This document shows, in pieces, positions 13,894-24,500 of a DNA stretch of 64,000 bases. Both the position numbers and the translations under genes were made by a program. Below the pieces are notes generated by a model, which worked only from the letters and a program-made list of their open reading frames with translations, did no database searches and was not told the DNA's origin. Origin of the DNA: Sipunculus nudus (taxonomy: Eukaryota; Annelida; Sipuncula; Golfingiida; Sipunculidae); assembly GCA_026874595.1 (NCBI GenBank), contig CM049309.1:39511079-39575078 (forward strand). The letters are read 5' to 3'. Numbering within the stretch: the stretch's first letter is position 1; every line of letters starts with the position of its first letter.

Positions 13894-14146
13894 TGTGGAT
13901 GTAAAGAACAGTTGACAACTTATTCCATCCAATACTACTAACACACAGATGAAATCCTAAATACTTTAGTCATGTTGTGTATGGAAGCACACTCTAAGAT
14001 GATTCCAACTGTTCAACAACAAACGTAGATGTAATATTCCAGTTACAAATAAACATTAATAAAACCTATACTTAACCAGCATAATTTTTCCTGCTAGGGA
14101 AAGGTCAATATCGATATAAACTGTTGAGCTTTGGTCTTTGATTCCA

Positions 14147-14446
14147 CTACATTTTGCAAGCACTTTTGTCCAATATAAAAAGCTTGAGTTCTCGATTTAG
14201 TTTGATAGTGTGGACTAAATAGTTTGCCACTATGAGGTTTGTCAGAATAAAACACACTGCAAGGAGGGTCATCATCGTATAAGCATCCAAAGGCACAGAG
14301 GTCAGCTGGGTCAAGCACATCAGGAAGAGGACAAAAGTCATCAACACGATTGAAAAGAAGAGATAATTTATGAAGAGGAGGACCAGGCGTTCCTGGTTCA
14401 TCACCTGGGAGGTCCAGTCTGCTCTCATCATGTCATGGTAATGCAT
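14147..14446 (-). CDS. Putative small membrane protein, 99 aa, unrecognised
   Basis: An ATG-to-stop ORF upstream of C9orf72 on the same strand. Two strongly hydrophobic stretches, around residues 21-45 (LVLLFINYLFFSIVLMTF and beyond) and 57-80 (MMTLLAVCFILTNLIVANYL), predict two membrane spans. The tail is short and basic. The first half has GC-rich third positions unlike the AT-rich surroundings, which favours real coding. I do not recognise the family. It could be its own gene, an upstream ORF in the C9orf72 transcript, or chance. An internal Met at residue 16 is an alternative start. Confidence 0.45.
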   Translation of the reverse strand: MHYHDMMRADWTSQVMNQERLVLLFINYLFFSIVLMTFVLFLMCLTQLTSVPLDAYTMMTLLAVCFILTNLIVANYLVHTIKLNRELKLFILDKSACKM

Positions 14447-15949
14447 CCATTGTCACATCTCACTCCAACGATTCTGTCATTTTTTTTCATCCAGTGTGAC
14501 TGTCTAATTCTGTTTTATGTAAATATCCAATCAGAAGCTGATCTAAGTTGAACATTTACTTGTGTCTTTTAATATACAGGTGTCATGATCCTCTGAAATA
14601 AAAAAAAGTGAGAGTCATTCAGGAATTTTAAATTCAATATAAATCCCTTTTTAACTGAAAATTTTTAATATAAAATATGAATAACATAAACTACACTGCA
14701 AAAAAATAAGACTAAATAAAAATATAAAATTATAAAAACAATTAAAAAAAAGAATTGGATGTTGTCCATATCTGTAAGCAGGCATCATATGGTGTAAATA
14801 AAATGTAAGATGAACTACCTGCATATTTCACAAATGTCACAAATGTATTTTTAAACAATTTTGAGCACCTTTTTATGACACAATATTGAGTACTATCCTT
14901 GAAATTTTTGGCAAAGTAATTTAAATGATTTATTCCAATAGATGATTATTCATTGTAATTATCATGGACAATGAATATATTAATGTTTATATTTTATAAT
15001 GTAATATTTATACATTAATGCCTGAATGCACAAGGGCTCAGAGGTAACCAGTTTTAAGAAGTCAAATAGTTCTGGCAGTTAATCTCATAAAAATTACATT
15101 TTCTGACTTTCCATATTAATGTTTAAGAGACACAGGTTCAATTACATTAAACCTTGTAGAAGGGTTGGTGTGTTACTCTCCTCAATGAATTATTCATGTC
15201 TAATGGCTCCCCCATTGAGGCTATGTATGATTCAGGTGGAGAGCATTATCAAATCGCACAATGCAAACTTTGATATGGTCCTAATTATCAATTATATGGT
15301 TTACTGTTATCATGTGCAATGTATTAGAAAAAAAATTGTATTTAATAAACAGGGTAACTGTCATGTTATTGCTTTAACAATTACTTTGAGTGAATGATCT
15401 AAATAGAGAGTACAGATCTTGTTATTGAAAGCCTTGTTTTTTTTATTACAGTATCAAAGGAAAACAGAAAGAATTTTAGAAACCAAGATCAAGTGCACTG
15501 ATAACAATCATTTTCAGAGCTTACTGTTGTGTGAAATTGATCCTGGCCATTTAGATACCAACTCTGATAGCAATAAGTGTATTAATATTGAAGCTTAACA
15601 ATTGCTTAGCTGATTGCAATAAATACGGCTGGTTTCTGACCTCTCAGCTTCAAGTACACTCTGATGCAGCCCTTTGTTATCAGGGATAACCTCAGTCACA
15701 AGATGCTAGCCCATCAGTGTGGTTTCCTCTATTTACAGTGGGCTTACACAAATATTGTTTAATTAGATAGTGGTGCACCTTTAAACCTGTACCCACTTTC
15801 TTCCTGTTCCATCAAATTGTTATGACATTCAAGAAGTAATACCTGTTATTGTGGTTATGTTCCTGACTGCAGTCAGGCAAGCAGATAGTACAGTACATTA
15901 TAGTAAAGTAATTAAATTTATACAGGCTTGTCAATGGTACGCTCCCGAG

Positions 15950-16640
15950 GCAGCGGAAATCTTGCACTTCTAAAGAAGCAACTGATTTTCACGCTGTCAG
16001 CTTTGACCGTTTATGATATATTTAGACACCAGATGGCGGTTCGTTGTCCACTGAAATAAACGTGCGTATGATGTGACAAGCAGCCAATCAGATGCCAATA
16101 AACAAACACTCGACAGGCATCCTGGCTCCGCCCATTGCTGCGCTTCAAGCACCGGTTGATGAGTTTCTGGTCAAATTTAAATTGCTCCCTCTGCATTCTC
16201 GCATCATCGACCGTTTCGATTATGACATTATGACTGTGTTAGCGTAGCCATGTATCTGTTGTCTGCAGAACTGAAACCAGCCAGCGAGGTGTGCACGCAG
16301 CCTTTGTTGTTACGTTTCGTTTGAATTACAGCTCACCGGCCGAGCATCCTATATGCCCAAGGCCCTAAGCAAACCACGTCAGGGGCAATTCTCTCTGAGC
16401 CTGTGGCCTGTTCAGACGGTTACACTGGGGGATGAGCTGTCACGCAAAAAGAAATGAATATGATTGGCTCCGTGTATTCCTCGCTTGGCTTTGTCTTCCA
16501 GCACAAGGTCTTATCTGATTGGACAAAAATACAGTGCTCCCCTCTAGTGTTGCAATTCAGGATACGAGGTCATAACAAACAGCGCCTTACGATATAGGTA
16601 GTAGCCCTATAGGTAAAGAGCTGTGTAAAGAGCGTAGTCA
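15950..16640. promoter_or_regulatory. Candidate promoter block, CpG-richer
   Basis: This stretch is richer in CG dinucleotides than its neighbours and contains ATTGG/CCAAT-type boxes (for example near 16083, 16463 and 16520) and a GGCTCCGCCC near 16126. It lies between divergent genes, where a promoter is expected. No transcript start can be shown. Confidence 0.3.
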
Positions 16641-17142
16641 ATGGCAGCCCATATGGTTTATTATGCTTTGTGACCCATGACTCTCATAGTTTGTCCTGTG
16701 ATATATCTCTTCTGGAAGGAGACATTACAGTCCATGGTCCAACTGTTAATTCATTGTTAAATCAACAACAACAAATTTGTAATGATAGTTCCAGGAGCCT
16801 CAGCTGATATGATGTGCAGTATTTGCCACTTGAGTAAATCTGTGCATTGGGCCACAACATCTGTCAATCAGGAGATGCCCCAACTGATCTTGCCCAAACA
16901 AATACATGTTCCTGTTTATGAGCCTGAAACATCATGTTGCAGTGGGTCAGGGACCAGATGCATGGAGTCTTGACACAAATGCTGCACATCTGATTCCAGC
17001 TGAACCCCTGGACCTCTGGCACAAATATTTTGCAATAGCTTGGTGCTACAATTAAATTGCATGTGGTCCATGGACCATAACATCCATCCAGCAGAGATAA
17101 AGAGGGCATGAAGGTCCATGTATGAACTATACATGTGGTATA

Positions 17143-17791
17143 GGTGCATTATACGGGGCTACAACTTCAGGGAGCTAAAACAGTAACTGAACTTACATTT
17201 TTGCTTGTAAAAAGTTTGGGTTAAATGCCTAGTAGACTTCTTCTATACCCTACTATAAACAATAAATTAATATCTTTTAATTTGTTTAAGTTATACAGGA
17301 AAAGAAGAATCATTTCATGACTTATTTTTCTTGAAGTGATATATGTAACTGACGTCAATGACAAAAACAACAATTGTGGGTTCATCATAAACATACAAGA
17401 TCAGCTAAAATATGAAATGGACCCACATTTTCTTTTAAAAAAAAAAGTGGGTTCAACGTCTAATAGGCTTCTACTATATACTTATAAAAGTAATATAAAA
17501 TAGTATTTCATAAGTGAAAAATATGCAGTGAAAATAAGCTTCACATCTCCACTTATTTTCTGGATGTGCTTCATGACATCTACAACAAAAATATCCAAAA
17601 CTGCCAGAGTAGGTTCACTTTGCACAAAATAAATGTGAGTTCAGAGGCAGAAATGTGGGATTTTGTATAAAAGTTAAAATGTGGGTTCACTAGTTGAGTG
17701 TCTATAAGGCATTGAATCACATTTTCCTGCATACAAATGTGGGTTCACCTGTTGTTTTAGCCCCCTGAAATGCAGCCTTGGATAATGCACC
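17143..17791. mobile_element. Short element with long TIRs, flanked by TATA
   Basis: The inverted ends run about 44 bp, beginning GGTGCATTAT and ending ATAATGCACC, with a shared inner GGGCTAAAACA-type segment. TATA flanks both ends (17139-17142 and 17792-17795). The interior repeats the phrase GTGGGTTCA several times. The size (649 bp) and lack of ORFs indicate a non-autonomous element. Confidence 0.7.
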
Positions 17792-18540
17792 TATATCAGA
17801 CAGGTGCATGTGTCACAGGCATATTTTTATAAACTGATAATCCCCAATATATTTGAATTTTATATTTTATTCTGGCATATATGACTATTACAATAAACAA
17901 ATGGTTTGGTGTGAATTTTTAAATTATTCATTACATGTCTTGCTTGTTCCATGATTTAATAATTATAAAAATACGGTGTCAAAAATTATTTGTTGTTTAT
18001 TTATTTCCACTAAAAACAGCTAAACACAGCAAAACAGCTACGATAAAATGGTCACAACAAACTCATAAAAGCATGCCTGCAAGACATTCCTATCTAAGAT
18101 AAAGCCAGGAATTGCTGATGTTAAGAATTTTGATAATTAAATGTTATTAGCAAAAAGGAGGTAGTCGAGCTTCAAGGGCCATTGGTCTCTTTCCCGTTTG
18201 TTGACTGTTGTGTGGGAGGTTCCTCGTTTTGAGCGATATTTGGAACTCCAATAAAAATTACCAGATGTTAACCAAGCCAGCTGCCTCAATGAATGTAAAT
18301 GAAAGGAATCATGACCATTCAGAAATCATATAACAGTTTCATAAAAGTGTATATTACATAAACCACTCAGAAGACAAACAACACTACGATACTGACTGAT
18401 CTATTCAGCTGGTCGTCTTACCTCAACCTTTCACCTTCATGACAAGGTCAAGGCCGGAGAATCCACATGCAACTTCCGGTTGTCAAACCAACATTGCTGA
18501 TTTCATAACAAGACACACGCGTTCAGAACAGCTTACTAAT

Positions 18541-21500
18541 ATGGGTGAAACTGCCTGTAATATCGACACAAATGCTATCAAAGATATCGGCCAAATCTTG
18601 ATCAACGAAAGTAGACCATTGAAAGAAAGATTTCGCGCTTTGTTTACGTTAAAGAACCTTGGTGGACATCAAGCTATAGACAGCATCAGTGAATGTTTCA
18701 GCGACCCGTCAGCCCTGCTGAAGCACGAATGTGCTTACTGTCTCGGACAGATGCAGGACACTTACGCAATACCAAAACTGTCAGAGGTTCTGGCTGACGT
18801 CAACCAGGACCCTATGGTCAGACATGAAGCAGGTATACATCTTCACTTTGAGAGGAAACGTTTACCATAATATTACAACTACAAGAATCTGCTTTTATAT
18901 GTAAATACAGTAGAGCGTCGTTAATCTGAAAAACTCAAGGAACAGGGTTTTCGTTCGGATTAATGATTCTACGCGATTCCCAATATTGCCAAATTGTTGA
19001 ATATTTAATTTGATAGATTTCAGTAAAAAGGTCAACAAGCTTGGTGTTAGTTTTCAATTTTGGATAAAAACAATTTTTCAGATAAATGGTTTTCCAGATA
19101 AACAACACTCTGCAGTAAATCAATCTGATAAATGAAAAAAAGCAAGGGTGTTGCATTACATTTCTGTTGATTTTAGTTATTTTTATTTATACGAGAAAAT
19201 AAAAAAGATAACGGCATTGTTTTAATTTATGCAAGCATTTCACAAAGTTTATGCTGGAAATAATTCTTAAAACAATTTTGATCAGTTTGAAGGTAATTTT
19301 TTACTTAATAAGATCCTACTGTCAAAATCTTAATTGAAATATATTTAGTTAAATGATCAAAAACCATCTTTTTAAGCTAATAGATTATGGGTATGGTTTC
19401 TAAATTGCAAATGACACCTCCTGCATACATTATACCTCTTGTGTCATGTTGTTTTATTAGTCAGAGGTTAAATCATAGCAGGTCTTTATACCTATAAAAA
19501 ACATGAATATGGTACTGAAATAAATTTATGTTTTGGAAAATATATCTTGCTATAGAAATTAGTTGGGGCAAACTGTGTAATTGTGCTTTCACTCTGACAA
19601 ACTAAACTGATTGAGTCTTAAAGACTAAAACTTGAAACTTTATTGTATCCGCCAAAAAGAAGTTTTGCGGATATTATGTTTTTGACCGGGTTCCTCCGCC
19701 ACAGCGTTCGTTTCCGGAGAACTCTGAGACTACTGGATGGATTTTTTCCGAAACTTACACAAGTTATCGGGTCACATGTGAACTGGTGCCTAACCAAGTG
19801 ACCTTGACCTCTGACCTTTCCTCTCTGCCCAGCGTCCGTTTGTGCATCTGTTTCCACACGTAAACCCACATATCTCGGGAACCGTTTGACCGATCAGGAA
19901 AAAATTTTTTACACAAATGTAGCCCTGGGATAGCTTTATAACATACACAAAAATGGTGGCGCCACCTGCAGCCATTTTTGCACTGCGTCCATCTGTTTGT
20001 CTGCCTTGGGTTAAAATCACTCATATCTCTGCAGTGGTTTGACCAAATTACCTGAAATTCGGCATGTGTTTACGTCCTGCATAGCTTTCTTGATTTTATG
20101 ACAGGTGGCGCTACCTACCTTCATGTTCACGCTGCAGACATCCAAGCTCATATCTCAGGAACCTTTCAACCAATCAGGAAAAAAAAATAAACACAAATGT
20201 AGCCCTTGGATAGCTTTATAACATACACAAACGTGGTGGTGCCACCTAGCTGCAGCCATTTTTGCACTGTGTCCATCTGTTTGTGTGCCTTGGGTTAAAA
20301 TCACTCATATTTCTGAAGTGGTTTGACCAAATTACTTGAAATTCGGCATGTGTATACAACCCGTATAGCTTTCTTGATTTTATGACAGGTGGCGCCACCT
20401 ACATTCACGTTCATGCTGCATACATTAATGCTTATCGCCTAGTGCACAATCAGGTGTACACTTTTGTTTCATAAACTGTTATACTATTATCAACAATTAT
20501 CTGTAGGCCATGACATCAAAGTCAGTATTTCTATCACTTCAGCATAAATAGTTGATCTAGAATTGAAAACCAGACTTGAATATATAAATTGAAAAAAAAG
20601 TTGTGATATTTTTAATGAGTCAAATGTAGCTTGTGCACTGTGCTATATTGTTGCAGGTAGATTTCTAATTTTTGTAATAATACCCTTATACAAAATGATA
20701 CCTTGGACTGGGGATGTCTGTTGTCACTGTGGTATTTGATGAAATATGGACATTCCTGTAAGAAAAAAAACTAGCAGCTGCTAGTCAAGAATTTAACAAA
20801 TTTACAACACTACAGATAATATGCCTGATGTTATGCAGAGTTGACATTTACCCTATACATCATTTTAAATGAGGACACCAAACTAGGTAGTGGGCTCAGT
20901 TTCATTTTGTTACCTCTTAATACACAACATTAAAGCATACTGTTAAAATCAGGTCAAACATTTTACCCAGGCAAGTCCTGATACAATAAATCTGCTTTCA
21001 TTGATTATTGTAAATTTTCCGCAAGATTGCATAGTGTCCGTAGACACTAATTCTCTGCTATTACAAGTGTAACTATCCTCAGATCTTAATGCTCTTGAGA
21101 AATTGTAACAGTCACTGTTTAGAAAAATATCAAAATCATTTTTCAGTTTCATTCCATATGATATACAGATGGGCCAACATGAACAAATGTAGTGTCCGTA
21201 GACATGTAGTGTCCGTAGACAAAGCTGATTTAAGTATAGCTATTGTCTCCATCTACAGTAAAAACAAACTGTTTATTAGTCAAATTGTCATTAAAATTAT
21301 CCAGGTATCAAGTATATAAATTTAAAAGTTAACAAATAAAGTTCAGTTTTTTTTTACCATTATTAGAAGATTATAACATACAAGTTTTTATGAGAAAAGC
21401 ACCCTGTAATATATTCAAATACTTTATGCCCATTACACATAGTTTAAATACATCATCTTCAGAAAAAGGTTCTTTAGTAGAAATTAAAGTAGTTACTGTT

Positions 21501-24500
21501 CAGATAAATATCAAAATTATTTTCCAGTTCCATACCATATGATATACAAATGGGCCAACATGTACAAATGTAGTGTCCGTAGACATGTAGTGTCCGTAGA
21601 CAAAGCTGATCTTTAAGTTTTTGTGTCATCTACAGTAAAAACAAAATATTTATTAGCAAAAATTGCCAGTAAATTACCCAGGAATTGATAAATAAAATGC
21701 AAAAGTTAATAAATAGATCCAATTTTTTCTTTAACAACATCAGTGGATCAGCCAGGTTTTAATACCCTGTAATATATTATATTAAATATTTAATGGCAAT
21801 TACAAATGGTATTTTAAAAACATTCACACATTATTGATTTACTGTATAAAAAAAGAAACAGAACTTCATTTCTCTTTTTTAGCTTGTGTGTCTCTTTTAT
21901 CACAAGTTCCTTAATTTAAAACTGAACAACAGATATGGGTAGCTATCAATATTTTGAGAAGTGCCAGGATGAAAAGCAGCCATTACTGATTTTGAAACAG
22001 CATGGTCTTCAGTGGTCATTGGCAACCAATCAGGAAACTACTGGCATCAGACTTCCAAAGAGTCTTTGACACTTTTAAAAGTAATAAGCATTTAATAATG
22101 CTGTATTTTAATTAAAAAATTCTCAATCTGATACTGACTCTTATATACCAGTAGGATTCTTATCAAGTTTATTGAGAAAGGGGTTTATAACCATAGTTTA
22201 TAGAGAAAGTTGAAAACCCACTTATTCTTAAGAATTAACACACATTTGATTATAATGCATTTTATTAAAAAAATCTTTGAACAATGGTCATTTAGGTTAA
22301 TTTTTATATAGTTTATATAGACAGGTTATTTGAAAGGATATGGATTGACTCTAAATGAAGAACACTCTTTCAATCTGAAAAAATTGTGTGTTCTTTATCA
22401 ACCCAGAACCTATGATGCACAGTGTCCATATACATTAAAGAGAAAAGGTTTATAATCTTTCATTGTTAAATCATGTTATTCAAGTAGGATAGGAATTATT
22501 AGAATAAGATTATTAGAATAAGTATCAGAAACAATCAGATCAAAATGATGCTTCATCTAAGTGTTAAAGTTTCAACTTCTTTCAGTTACCATCTTATCTT
22601 TAAATGATGTACTGTTTAGGACCTGCTGCACTACCTTATATATAGCTTATAAATAGATCATTATGGTTGATGTTTATTTCTGAAGTCTGAACTTTCATAA
22701 CTTTTTACATTTGTGTAACAGTGACTTTTGAGTGTTAGATACTTTTATTGTGAATTAATCATACATGATACCTATATTGTGGTTCATGTAGTGTCCGTAG
22801 ACAAAAATTACCAGTTTAACATCCTATTAAAATTTTTTTTCCCTGGAAAATAACTTTTCTAAGGCTAGGGTTAGATTTAAATGCTTGATTGTTCACAGTA
22901 TTATAATTTCCATATTTATCACATATTTACAGGACAAAGAGCAAAATATGAAAATACTCATTCCGTAACTGATTTGTTTATATTGGTTATGTTAATGAAC
23001 AGAATCACTGGGTATATCATTCACACAATTAAAGTGTTTTACAGGTATCCATTCAGAGTTTTTATATCTTCTCTTAAATATGTAGTGTCCGTAGACAGAA
23101 CTTTGCCACCAGTATTCATCATCTGGTTAAACCAAAACGGTTAATGTTTGTGCTCTGAAATTTTTTTTCCTGATTCCCCCAGGGAAAGGTTGTTTATGCA
23201 ACAAAGTGACTCACATGTGACATGATTTTGAAAATTTCACTAAACTGCAACATAAAGTGTACACCTGATTGTGAACTAGGCGTTATATCTCCGGACTCGT
23301 TTGACCAATCAGGAAAAACAATTTAAACAAATGTAGCCCTTGGATATCTTTATAACATACACAAAAATGGTGGCACCATCTGCAGCCATTTTTGCACAGC
23401 GTCCATCTGTTTGTCTGCTGTGGGATAAAATCACTCATATCTCTGCAGTGGTTTGACTTTTCCACATAAAATTTGCATGTGTATACATCTTGGATAGTTT
23501 CTCGTTCAAATAACAGGTGGCACCACCTACAATCATGTTTATATGGCAGAGATCCATTCTAATATGTAACACATGTAACTCTATTTCCCCTTGCCACTCA
23601 GTCCATGCCTCACTTCACCCGTCCTTCTCTGATTTGGCAGATACACGTAGTCGCTTGTCGACTACCTGTATTCTAGTTTATTTTCTGATAATGATTTAGA
23701 TGTTTATATTATTTTATATTATACTAGTAGTATCCTATTAATCTTGCCCTCAAATCTTCGCTAAAGCTAGGTGGTTGAAGCTGAATAAAAATTTAGAGTA
23801 TTAAAGAATTATATTTTGATATGTATGAGTATTTAAGTTGCAATCCCCCCCCCCCAAAAAAAAAAAAAATTTTGTAGTCTGACAGAACAAGTGTTTGAAT
23901 CAAATTAATTTTGTTTTATACAGGAGAAGCACTTGGAGCAATAGGAGCAGAACAGGTGTTAGATTTGTTGAAGAAATACTGCAATGATCCCACAGTAGAG
24001 GTAAGTAAAATTATCTTTGTAAGTGTAATGAAATATAAATATAATTGCTGACATGATCCAACACTGAAAATACTAACAAAATTCCTGCTTGGTTTGCAAT
24101 ACAAAGTTCTCATCCCATGATAATATAAGTAATGAATAACATTTTATGTCAGAAATTATTCCACTTCAGAAATGAGACTTGCCATTGTGTAAAATGATGT
24201 TACAGTAATAAACCAAGTGCAAACTATTTATTATTGGAGGAATCCTGCCATTACTCTACAGTGGAATTGAGTGAAAGATATGATATTACAAAATGCACTG
24301 TACAACATGCAGTGAACCCCACAGTACAAAAATGAGTAATATTATTCCTATTATTAAATGTTGGCAAGTAAGCAATGCAGTGATCCCATCTTACAGAAGA
24401 GAGTTAATTTGTCACACTGCAATAAGTGAGACTTTGGTATGATCAAATATAAAAGGCCACACATTTATAAAATATATTTTAAAAATCCCTGAAGGGACAA

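Larger units (their letters stand above)
14447..18438. other. Intergenic region between divergent C9orf72/small ORF and DOHH
   Basis: No convincing exon is visible. It holds a CpG-richer block at about 15950-16640, a TIR element at 17143-17791, and otherwise AT-rich sequence. The DOHH promoter should lie near its right end, the C9orf72-side promoter somewhere in its left part. Confidence 0.5.

Noticed and set aside
13345-16000. GGGGCC hexanucleotide array near the 5' end of C9orf72
   Set aside because: Looked for because of the known human expansion; none is present on either strand here.
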